NCBI GenBank assembly: GCA_039024435.1
Contig: JBCCQH010000083.1
Span: 1 to 34,728, forward strand
Direction of reading: 5' to 3'
DNA: 34,728 nt
DNA from: JBCCQH01 sp039024435
Lineage (GTDB): Bacteria; Bacteroidota; Bacteroidia; J057; JADKCL01
This document shows positions 8,406 through 16,511 of this stretch, piece by piece. The notes beneath the pieces are model-generated. The model was not told the origin of the DNA, did no database searches, and saw only the letters and a list, made by a program, of their open reading frames with translations. How positions within the stretch are numbered: position 1 is the first letter of the stretch; each line of letters starts with the position of its first letter. The position numbers were made by a program, and so were the translations under genes.

Positions 8406-11400
8406 ATGGACATAGGCAGTATTTGCAGACATATCAAGCATCTTGCGATCAACGAGCGATTCGGGGCGAATCGGCTTGTCTCCGCAGCGCCCGTACGCCG
8501 CGAAAAATGGTGGTACGGGGCATTGCTGTGTATGCTGTTCATGGGGGGGATGTGGACCCCCGTCGCCGCCCAAGGCTCCGGCTATTGGTACATGAACGAA
8601 TGGTACCAATTCAACCAAAATTACATCAAGGTCCTCGTCGATGAAGATGGCCCTTGCCGGGTTTCGCTAGCCGATCTTACTGCGGCCGGTGTCGCCAATC
8701 TGGCCACGCTTACGCCGCAAAATGTGCAGGTGTTTTACCGGGGAGAAGAAATTCCCATCTACGTCGACGCGGCGGGCAACAACCTGAACTACCTCGAATT
8801 CTACGGTCACAAAAACGATGGTGGGATGGATTCGCTGATCTACCGCAATCCCTATTCCCCGTTCAATTTCGATCCTTCGCAGCAGCCGAACCAGTTTACG
8901 AGCATCTTCACCGATACCTCAGCTTATTTCATTACCTGGGATGCTACCGCACAGCAGCGCATCGCGGGCATCCAGCCGACAAACTATTCTGCTTACGTAC
9001 CCGAACCCTGGTACCGTTACCGGGTGCTGAGTGATTTTGCCAGTTCGCTGGTGTATTTCGAAGGGGGCGGTGGGGCTACGGAAGTCGCCCACGTCCTGAA
9101 CCCGGACTTCATCACGGGAGAGGGTTTCCTCGCCAATGCTGAATACGAAACCGGCGACCTGATCGATGCCATGGCGACGAATGTTCCCACGCCCGGGTAC
9201 GCCAATAGCGGCAATCCCACCCGGGTAGTGGCGCGGGTGGTGAGCGTAACGACGGCGGCCGAGCACATTACGGCGATTGACGTATTGGCCCAGGACCGCT
9301 ACCTCGATACCACGGCCGGGATCAACATCAAAACCCACGCCTTTGATATGCCAGATCCTCTGCCGGCGACGACCCTGGTTCGGTTCCACGCTTACGGCAA
9401 CGGCTCGAAACCGGACAAGCAGCGGGTCGCGTGGCACTACCTGGAATACGACCGGACCTTTGACCTGAATGGTGAGGTCCAAACGGTCGTCCGCGAATTC
9501 AACGAGTCGGACACCACTTATCTGCGATTTTTCAATGCCGACGTCACGGCGGAAGCCTGGCTCATCGATCCGGTGAACAAAGAGCGGACTCGGGCGACGG
9601 TCAGCGGGGATACCCTGCACTTTTTGGTGCCCGGGGCGTCCGGTGAACGCACCCTTTATGTGTACACCGACCGAGCGGTGCAGACGCCCACGATCAAGGC
9701 CCGTACGAGTCTGAGCAACCTTTCGGACCCGGCCAATGGCGCGGAATACGTCATCATCACCCACCGCCGCTTCGCCAATTCTGCTTTCCGTTACGCGACC
9801 TACCGCGACACCAACTCCATCCGACCCCTCAGTTCCCGGGTGGTCTACGTGGACCAAATCATGGATGAATTTGCCTTTGGGTCGTTTACGTCGTGGGGCA
9901 TCAAGAATTTCTGCAAGTATGCGCTCGACAACTGGACGGTCAAGCCGAAATACTTCTTGCTCTGGGGCAAGGGCCGCTCGGTCCACAAGCAATCGCCGAG
10001 TGTCGATTACGTACCGAGTTTCGGCAAGCCGGCAAATGACTACGAATTTGTCTCCAACTTTGACCGGGACCGTGTCAATGTTGAGCCGCAGGCGGCGATC
10101 GGGCGGGTAAATCTCTACAATGATTCCGAAGGAATCGATTATCTCGCCAAGGTTGATGAGTACGAGCACACCGAGTACGCGGGCTGGATGAAAAAGGCCA
10201 TTTTTATGGGCGGGGGCAAAACCGGGACCGAGCAGACGCGGATCCGGGGCGCTCTGGTGGACGATTACAAGTCCGAGTTGGAAGACGATCCAGTCGGGGC
10301 GGAAGTGTTTTTCTTCCAGACCCAAGGCAACGGCATCGAGAGCAATACGTCCCAGACCTCGACCGAAGTCATCAACGGCGGAGTGGGCATTTTGCACTTT
10401 TTTGGGCACTCCGGCACAAATATTTTTGACGTCGACATTCAGGAAGCCAACCGCTACTCGAATTTCGGGCGTTACCCCTTCATGCTGGCCTTTGGCTGTT
10501 ACGGCGGCAACTTTTTGGAAACATCTCAGTCGTTTGGTGAACGATTTTTGCTGGAGCCGGGACGGGGCTGCATCGGCTACCTCGCAAACAGCACTGCCGG
10601 TTTTTTGCAGCAGTTGAGCGATTTTGGGCGAATATTTTACGACATCGGGACCGATACGCTCTACAATCAGCCCATCGGGGACGTGATTCGGATTACGATC
10701 CGCGATTTTGCCAATACCTACAACGGCTATTCCAATCTGCTGGTCGCGAACCACACCAAGCAGATCAATCTGCAGGGCGATCCGGCGGTTGTGATTCGCT
10801 TTCCGGAAAGGCCCGACTTGGCGATTTCGGAGCCGGACATTTTCTTTACTCCGGAGAATCTATCCGCGCAAGAAACCAATTACAACCTCAATGTGGTGGT
10901 CCACAATGAAGGGCGGACCTTTCCCGATTCCTTCCAACTGCAAATTCGCCACCGCGCTCCCACCGGCGAAGAAATCACTTACGATCCGGGTGAGTACGGT
11001 GCTTTCCCGACGATTGACACGCTGGTCTTTCCCATCGAAAATACCCTGGGCAATCGCCTGGCTGGGCTCAATCAATACGAAATCTTTGTGGATGCGCTCG
11101 ACTCCCTGGAAGAGTACTCAGAGCTGAACAACCAGGTCAATTTCAGTCCGTTGATCCAGGGCAATATCCCGGCGATTCTCTTCCCCTACGAATACGCCAT
11201 TGTGGACCGGGCCAATCTCACGCTGTCGGCTTCGACCTACATCATGAGCGTTGATGCGAGCGTAAATTACATCTTTGAGATTGATACGGTTCACACCTTT
11301 ACCTCGCCCTTCAAGCGGACTTCGGCGGTGATCAATGGCACCGCGAATCTGGCAAAGTGGGAATTGCCCTTTGCCCTGACCCCGGGTACGGTGTACTATT

Positions 11401-13460
11401 GGCGGGTGCGTCTAGCCGATATTTTCCCGCTGCTCTGGAATGAAGCTTCTTTCCGCTACGTGCCGGGCAAGACGGGCTGGTCGCAAAGCAAGCCGCCCCA
11501 ATTTTCCAAGGATCCCACTGAGCAGATTGAACTGGACCCGGTCAATTTTGAATGGGAATTTGCCCGCTGGAGCCAGCAATTGCACGCTTACATTGAAACC
11601 CAAGTGGGATCGAGCGGGAAAGCGGTCTATTTCTTCGGTCCGCACGGATCGAACGGGGAGACGGGTTCCGGAATCTGCTACACTCCGATCAGCTACAAGA
11701 CCCTGAATCCGGGGATCCGGGACGTCCCGCTCTACGGCGACTGGCGCTTCCTGCCCGCCCCCACGGCCAACGATCCCTCGGTGGTCGACGATTTGGTGAG
11801 TTCCATCAGCAATACCGTCGAAGGGGATTATTTCCTCCTCGTCTCGGCGTTGGATCCCCGATTGGGATTTTGGCGGGATGCGCAGAAGCAAGCCCTCGGC
11901 CAGATTGGGGTGCGTTACGAAGAGATCAAGGATCTGCCCAATGGACAGCGCTTTGTCATCTTGGGCCGCAAAGGCTATCCGCCGGGCTCGGCGACGGTAA
12001 TTCTCGAACCGAATTTGCCACTGGGCAATCTGCCCCCCCGCCACGATTTGCTGGTCGACCTCTCGACCAATTTCAGCTCGGGCGAAGTGCGCTCTACGAA
12101 AATCGGTCCGACCAACAACTGGGAGGAACTGGTTTTTGACTGGCGGGCGCGGGAAGCACTGGCCGGGGACAGCCTGACCGTGGACCTGCGCGGAATCGCG
12201 CCGGATGAGACGGAAACCGCCCTGGGCAATGGCTTGGTGGAGGGCAGTTCTCCGCTGAATTTCGTTGATGCGGCGGCCAATCCCTTCTTGCGCCTGGAAG
12301 GTCAGGCGAGTGACGTGGGCTTTTTTACCGCTCCCCAACTCGAAGAGTGGGAGGTCTATTATACCCCGGTAGGCGATGCCCTGGCCGATCCATCTGGGGT
12401 TCTGGTGGCCCCAGATACCATTGAAGAAGGCCAGATTGTGGCGCTTTCGCTCCAAGTGCGCAACCCCAGTGACTACGATCTGGACAGCCTATTGGTGCGC
12501 TATTCCCTGCGGCGACCGGACCGGACGGCGGCCATTCTGGGACAGCAACGGTACGCCGAGCTCGCGGCGGGCGGCTCGATGACCATCGACTACCAATTCC
12601 ACTCCGCCAACAAAGGCCTGCAAGAAGGTGATGCGGTATTGATCGTCGAATTGAATCCCGACCTGGACCAGGTCGAGCAGTATGAATTTAACAACTTTTA
12701 TTTCCACCCGGTCTACATCAAGCTGGACCACGTCGGGCCGATTCTGGACGTCACGGTGGACGGCAAGCACCTCATGGACGGTGACATCATTGCTCCGGAG
12801 CCAGAAATCGTAGTACAGCTCAACGATGACAATGCTTACCTGCCGGTTTCGATATCGGATACCACTTACCGGATTTGGTTTGGCAGTGAGCGTACGCACA
12901 CTTTGAATCCGCAACTTACAATCTCGGGCAATTCTCTGGTCGAAAGTGTGCCCGGGCAGCTCCCCGACAACAAGGCGCGCCTGATCTACCGTCCGGGCCG
13001 CCTCGCCGACGGAGAGTACACCCTGGCGGTGCAAGGATTTGACTTTAAGGGCAACCAAGCTTCCCAGGAAGTCTTCAAGATCCACTTCAACGTGGTCAAC
13101 GAGAAGTCGATCAGCGATGTCTTGCCCTATCCCAATCCATTTTCCAGTTCTACGCGGTTTGTTTACACCCTTACCGGAGGTGAACGCCCCCTGCGTTTTG
13201 ACATTGAGATCTACACGATCAGCGGGCGCCTGGTCAAGACAGTTGACCTGCTGGCAGAAGGTGGAGTCAACTTCGGCTATAACGTCACCGACTACGCCTG
13301 GGACGGGCGGGACGAGTTCGGCGATCTCCTCGCAAACGGGGTCTACGTCTACAAAGTCAATGTTAAGTTTGCCGACCGTTTTGGGGTGACCAAGCGGGAC
13401 GAGGGCCTCCCCGAAGGCGCAATGAACGGCGTTTTCGGGAAAATGTACATCATGCGCTAA
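8406..13460 (+). CDS. C25-family (gingipain-like) peptidase, PorU-like/PorU2 type, copy B
   Basis: About 1,684 residues from the ATG at 8406, a tandem paralogue of the preceding protein with the same domain order. The secretion signal is unusual: a roughly 30-residue polar stretch precedes the hydrophobic core (WWYGALLCMLFMGG) and the VAAQ cleavage-like end near residue 57, so the true start could lie further in. The C25 domain spans about 448-803, with catalytic His668 in ILHFFGHSG and Cys698 in AFGCYGGNF, again exactly 30 residues apart. CARDB-like and Ig-like repeats follow, and the C-terminal FlgD-Ig/sorting-like domain (about 1572-1684) has YPNPFSSST, YAWDGRDEFGD and final GKMYIMR. By eye the two copies match clearly in the catalytic core and C-terminus and are looser in the N-terminal part and linkers, so this is an old duplication. 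It lies 89 bp after copy A with no terminator seen, so co-transcription is likely. Confidence 0.8.
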   Translation: MDIGSICRHIKHLAINERFGANRLVSAAPVRREKWWYGALLCMLFMGGMWTPVAAQGSGYWYMNEWYQFNQNYIKVLVDEDGPCRVSLADLTAAGVANLATLTPQNVQVFYRGEEIPIYVDAAGNNLNYLEFYGHKNDGGMDSLIYRNPYSPFNFDPSQQPNQFTSIFTDTSAYFITWDATAQQRIAGIQPTNYSAYVPEPWYRYRVLSDFASSLVYFEGGGGATEVAHVLNPDFITGEGFLANAEYETGDLIDAMATNVPTPGYANSGNPTRVVARVVSVTTAAEHITAIDVLAQDRYLDTTAGINIKTHAFDMPDPLPATTLVRFHAYGNGSKPDKQRVAWHYLEYDRTFDLNGEVQTVVREFNESDTTYLRFFNADVTAEAWLIDPVNKERTRATVSGDTLHFLVPGASGERTLYVYTDRAVQTPTIKARTSLSNLSDPANGAEYVIITHRRFANSAFRYATYRDTNSIRPLSSRVVYVDQIMDEFAFGSFTSWGIKNFCKYALDNWTVKPKYFLLWGKGRSVHKQSPSVDYVPSFGKPANDYEFVSNFDRDRVNVEPQAAIGRVNLYNDSEGIDYLAKVDEYEHTEYAGWMKKAIFMGGGKTGTEQTRIRGALVDDYKSELEDDPVGAEVFFFQTQGNGIESNTSQTSTEVINGGVGILHFFGHSGTNIFDVDIQEANRYSNFGRYPFMLAFGCYGGNFLETSQSFGERFLLEPGRGCIGYLANSTAGFLQQLSDFGRIFYDIGTDTLYNQPIGDVIRITIRDFANTYNGYSNLLVANHTKQINLQGDPAVVIRFPERPDLAISEPDIFFTPENLSAQETNYNLNVVVHNEGRTFPDSFQLQIRHRAPTGEEITYDPGEYGAFPTIDTLVFPIENTLGNRLAGLNQYEIFVDALDSLEEYSELNNQVNFSPLIQGNIPAILFPYEYAIVDRANLTLSASTYIMSVDASVNYIFEIDTVHTFTSPFKRTSAVINGTANLAKWELPFALTPGTVYYWRVRLADIFPLLWNEASFRYVPGKTGWSQSKPPQFSKDPTEQIELDPVNFEWEFARWSQQLHAYIETQVGSSGKAVYFFGPHGSNGETGSGICYTPISYKTLNPGIRDVPLYGDWRFLPAPTANDPSVVDDLVSSISNTVEGDYFLLVSALDPRLGFWRDAQKQALGQIGVRYEEIKDLPNGQRFVILGRKGYPPGSATVILEPNLPLGNLPPRHDLLVDLSTNFSSGEVRSTKIGPTNNWEELVFDWRAREALAGDSLTVDLRGIAPDETETALGNGLVEGSSPLNFVDAAANPFLRLEGQASDVGFFTAPQLEEWEVYYTPVGDALADPSGVLVAPDTIEEGQIVALSLQVRNPSDYDLDSLLVRYSLRRPDRTAAILGQQRYAELAAGGSMTIDYQFHSANKGLQEGDAVLIVELNPDLDQVEQYEFNNFYFHPVYIKLDHVGPILDVTVDGKHLMDGDIIAPEPEIVVQLNDDNAYLPVSISDTTYRIWFGSERTHTLNPQLTISGNSLVESVPGQLPDNKARLIYRPGRLADGEYTLAVQGFDFKGNQASQEVFKIHFNVVNEKSISDVLPYPNPFSSSTRFVYTLTGGERPLRFDIEIYTISGRLVKTVDLLAEGGVNFGYNVTDYAWDGRDEFGDLLANGVYVYKVNVKFADRFGVTKRDEGLPEGAMNGVFGKMYIMR

Positions 13461-13528
13461 ACGGGGACCGCTCGGCCCCAGCGGACCCACTCCCAATTGG
13501 GGGCCAGGATCAATTAATTTTGCCTGCG

Positions 13529-13701
13529 ATAAAGTAGAATTTGCCCGGCAATCCACCAAAGAATGCTCGGGGCTGGGGAATCCGCAAAGCCCGTTTGTCT
13601 GAACAAACGTTTTCAATTATTTTGCGCAAAATTAACACTGGCCGGAAAAGCATACTGTAGCTTAAACGCCAACGCAAACGTGCTTTCAAATTCTACTTTA
13701 T
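13529..13701. repeat. 15-bp perfect inverted repeat flanking the PiT leader region
   Basis: ATAAAGTAGAATTTG at 13529-13543 is the exact reverse complement of CAAATTCTACTTTAT at 13687-13701. The right arm covers the first two bases of the phosphate-transporter start codon (ATG at 13700). An RNA starting upstream of 13529, for example read-through from the peptidase genes, could pair the arms and hide the start codon, while an RNA starting between the arms could not. An 11-bp partial copy (AAAGTAGAATT) recurs inside the transporter gene at 14873-14883, perhaps by chance. Confidence 0.5.
13592..13624 (+). promoter_or_regulatory. Hairpin overlapping a candidate promoter upstream of the PiT gene
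   Basis: CGTTTGT (13592-13598) and ACAAACG (13603-13609) form a 7-bp stem with a 4-nt loop, followed by TTTTC. The same stretch reads as a weak Bacteroidota promoter: TTTG at 13594-13597, 20 bp, then TATTTTG at 13618-13624, one base short of the TAnnTTTG form. It may be a weak terminator of the peptidase transcript, an operator over the -33 box, or both. Confidence 0.25.
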
Positions 13702-15940
13702 GTCGGATCTGTACCTGTTTTTGGTTGTGTTGCTGCTCGGGCTGGCGATATTCGACTTGGTGGTTGGGGTAAGCAATGACGCCGTCAATTTTCTGAACTC
13801 GGCCATTGGTTCCCGGGTAGCACCCCGGAAGATCATCATGGTGGTGGCCAGTGTGGGGATTTTTATTGGCGCAGCCTCCTCGGACGGGATGATGGAAGTT
13901 GCCCGGAAAGGGATCTTTCACCCCGAAGCATTTTCCTTTGCCGATGTCATGGTCCTGTTCACCGCGGTGATGCTCACCGACATCATTCTCCTCGACCTCT
14001 TCAATACCTTCGGCCTGCCGACTTCGACGACGGTTTCCATCGTGTTTGAGCTATTGGGCGCGGCCGTGGCGGTCAGCCTGATCAAAATGAGCCAACTTGA
14101 TCAGGGCCTCGGCCACATGGGCGAATACATCAACTGGGCGAATGCCGGGAAGATCGTGTTTGGGATATTGCTCTCGGTCCTGGTGGCCTTTACCATCGGG
14201 GCGTTGACGATGTACCTCTCCCGGCTGCTGTTCACGTTTCGCTACGAAAAGCGCCTGAAATGGGTGGGGGCTGCTTGGGGAAGCCTGGCCCTGACCGCGC
14301 TGACTTGGTTCTTACTGACCAAGGGCCTCAAGCACGCGGCGTTCTTGGAAAATTCCAGCGATTGGATCAAGGCAAATATTTTTATTGTGATTGGTATTTC
14401 CTTCGCCTTCTGGGCGGTGGTATTGCAAATCGTAGCCCAATTTACCCGTTTCAATATCCTGCGGATCGTCGTCCTCTTTGGGACGTTTTCCCTGGCGATG
14501 GCCTTTGCCGGCAATGACCTCGTAAATTTCATCGGGGTCCCGGTGGCAGGTTTTACTGCCTACGGCCAATGGGTCGACTCCGGTCAGACCGCAGAGGCAT
14601 TTAACATGGCGATTTTAGCGGAAAAGATCCCGACGCCGTGGTACCTGCTTTTCGGAGCGGGTCTGATCATGGTCCTGACACTTTGGCTGTCGCGCAAGGC
14701 GCGCTCGGTTACCGAAACTGAGGTCAAGCTCGGCCGGCAAAACGAAGGTTCGGAGCGTTTTTCGCCAAACGCCCTTTCCCGGGGAATCGTCCGGTTTTCC
14801 CAGGCGGTTGGGGATGGCTTCCGCATGTTATCGCCCCGCGGCGCGGCCACAAGGTCCCGCCGCACCTTCGAAAAAGTAGAATTGACGCCAGTGGTGGAAG
14901 GCGGAGAAGTGCCCGATTTTGACCTGGTGCGGGCCTCGGTCAACCTCGCGGTGGCGAGCATGATCATTTCTTATGCTTCCGCTCAGAAATTGCCGCTGTC
15001 TACCACCTATGTCTCCTTTATGGTGGCAATGGGGGCTTCCCTGGCGGACCGCGCTTGGGGCCGCGAAAGTGCGGTGTTTCGGGTAGCTGGAGTATTCAGC
15101 GTCATCGCTGGTTGGTTTGGGACGGCGGCCGCGGCTTTCACCGCCGCCGCGACCTTTGCCTCGGTCATCTACTTCTTTGGGATTTACGGGATTGTCGGTT
15201 TGGTCTTGCTGGCGGGGGGATTGGTTTTGCGCACCAGCATCGTCCACCGCCGCCGCGAATCGAAGAAAGCCGCGCAGCAACAAGGCGAATCGACCAATAC
15301 TGAACTCGACCATGCCGCAGTTCAGGACCAAAGTGCGGCGCTGGTTGCGGAAACTTTGCAAACGCTGCAAGGAATTTTCCGCGAGGGCATTGCCGGTCTT
15401 TTGCGGGAAGATCTGGCCGCAACCCGGGCGGCCCGCAAGCAGATGACCGCCCTGGAGGAGCGCAACGAGAACCTTCGCTACGCCCTCTACCACTACATCC
15501 GGCGCATCCAGGGAAAAGGCCCGGCGGCGGGTCGCCACTACCTCAAGATTATCAGCCTGGAACAGGACGTGGTCCAGTCGGCGGGACTCATCGTGAATTC
15601 AGCCGCCACCCACGTGGAGAACGTCCATTTGCCCCCTTCGGAAAAGCAGACCCAAGGCTTCGAAAAGCTGTTGCCGGAAGTGCAGGCGTACCTGCATGCG
15701 GGGGAAAATTTGCTGGAAAATGAACCCATTTCCAAAGGCCAGCGGCAGGAATACCGCGCCCGGCGCGATGCGCTGGTGAGTTACCTGGACGCTCTGCTGG
15801 ACAATCAAGTAGAGGGGGTCCGGGAAGCGACCTACGGCGCGCGGAACAGCCTGCTGTTCTTCAGCATTGTCCTGGAATTCCGCGACCTGGTCAATACGGT
15901 GGAGGACCTGATCACAGAATTCACCGAGCTCAAGCTTTGA
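13700..15940 (+). CDS. Inorganic phosphate transporter, PiT family, with PhoU-like C-terminal domain
   Basis: 746 residues. The inner-membrane PiT part moves phosphate (usually as metal-phosphate with H+, or with Na+). It shows the family's duplicated signature: GVSNDAVNFLNSAIGSR at about residues 23-39, and a later GNDLVNFIGVPVAGF at about 271-285. TSTTVSIVFELLGAA at about 112-126 is mirrored by STTYVSFMVAMGAS at about 434-447. About ten or more hydrophobic segments are visible up to residue 515. The tail (about 525-746) is soluble, charged and helical (LLREDLAATRAARKQM, FFSIVLEFRDLVNTVEDLITE) and resembles PhoU-type four-helix domains, giving an in-cis fusion known in long Bacteroidota PiT proteins. 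The start at 13700 is supported by the membrane segment that begins at once. It is convergent with the carbonic anhydrase gene, 25 bp away. I give no symbol because pitA/pitB orthology cannot be assigned. Confidence 0.9.
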   Translation: MSDLYLFLVVLLLGLAIFDLVVGVSNDAVNFLNSAIGSRVAPRKIIMVVASVGIFIGAASSDGMMEVARKGIFHPEAFSFADVMVLFTAVMLTDIILLDLFNTFGLPTSTTVSIVFELLGAAVAVSLIKMSQLDQGLGHMGEYINWANAGKIVFGILLSVLVAFTIGALTMYLSRLLFTFRYEKRLKWVGAAWGSLALTALTWFLLTKGLKHAAFLENSSDWIKANIFIVIGISFAFWAVVLQIVAQFTRFNILRIVVLFGTFSLAMAFAGNDLVNFIGVPVAGFTAYGQWVDSGQTAEAFNMAILAEKIPTPWYLLFGAGLIMVLTLWLSRKARSVTETEVKLGRQNEGSERFSPNALSRGIVRFSQAVGDGFRMLSPRGAATRSRRTFEKVELTPVVEGGEVPDFDLVRASVNLAVASMIISYASAQKLPLSTTYVSFMVAMGASLADRAWGRESAVFRVAGVFSVIAGWFGTAAAAFTAAATFASVIYFFGIYGIVGLVLLAGGLVLRTSIVHRRRESKKAAQQQGESTNTELDHAAVQDQSAALVAETLQTLQGIFREGIAGLLREDLAATRAARKQMTALEERNENLRYALYHYIRRIQGKGPAAGRHYLKIISLEQDVVQSAGLIVNSAATHVENVHLPPSEKQTQGFEKLLPEVQAYLHAGENLLENEPISKGQRQEYRARRDALVSYLDALLDNQVEGVREATYGARNSLLFFSIVLEFRDLVNTVEDLITEFTELKL

Positions 15941-15965
15941 GCGACACTCAGAATTTGCTGGGGGA

Positions 15966-16478
15966 TCATTCCTGGTACCAAGCGCGGTACTTGACGTAGG
16001 CAGCGGCGCTGTCTTTCAGGCCTTGCAATTGCGCTTCGGTCAAGGCTTTGATCTTGCGGGCGGGAACACCGGCGTAGAGGTAGCCCGGTTCCAGGACCGT
16101 CCCTTCCAGCACCACGCTCCCGGCGGCGACGACCGTGTCCGGCCCGACGACCGCATTGTCCAGCACAACCGCATTCATCCCGATCAGGCAGCGGTCCTTC
16201 ACCTCCGCCCCGTGAACAATGGCTCCGTGCCCAACCGTGACATCCTCTCCGATTTCGGTTCCACTGTAGTCGTAGGTGCAGTGAACCAAGCAGAGATCCT
16301 GGATATTGCTGCGCTTGCCGATGCGGATCGTACCGACATCGCCCCTGAGGACGGTGCCGTACCAGATGCTACAGCCGGTGGCGATTTCAACGTCACCGAT
16401 GATGGTGGCATTTTCGGCGATGAATGTATCGTCCGCGATCTGGGGGGTGGTGCCATTGAGCGTTTTGATGAGTGCCAT
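15966..16478 (-). CDS. Gamma-class carbonic anhydrase family protein
   Basis: 170 residues, the standard length. Hexapeptide repeats give a left-handed beta-helix trimer (IADDTFIAENATIIGDVEIATGCSIWYG, then IGEDVTVGHGAIVHGAEVKDRCLIGMNAVV). The three zinc ligands of the gamma class are present as His66 (LVHCT), His84 and His89 (VGHGAIVHG). The product is cytoplasmic. Members either hydrate CO2 or act as YrdA/PaaY-like relatives of unknown substrate, and the sequence alone does not decide which. The C-terminal helix (LTEAQLQGLKDSAAAYVKYRAWYQE) is normal. The glycosyltransferase gene lies upstream on the same strand with 33 bp between, so the two may share a transcript. Confidence 0.88.
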   Translation of the reverse strand: MALIKTLNGTTPQIADDTFIAENATIIGDVEIATGCSIWYGTVLRGDVGTIRIGKRSNIQDLCLVHCTYDYSGTEIGEDVTVGHGAIVHGAEVKDRCLIGMNAVVLDNAVVGPDTVVAAGSVVLEGTVLEPGYLYAGVPARKIKALTEAQLQGLKDSAAAYVKYRAWYQE

Positions 16479-16511
16479 GCGGAAATATCTTTTGTGTGAG
16501 TGGAGGAAGGA

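Noticed and set aside
8919..10754. 611-codon minus-strand frame inside peptidase B
   Set aside because: Antisense shadow of a gene with recognised C25 motifs; the translation has no signal, domain or plausible start context.
14873..14884. Third copy of the AAAGTAGAATT motif inside the PiT gene
   Set aside because: Only 11-12 bp, within coding sequence in a codon context that explains it; not counted as part of the inverted-repeat system.
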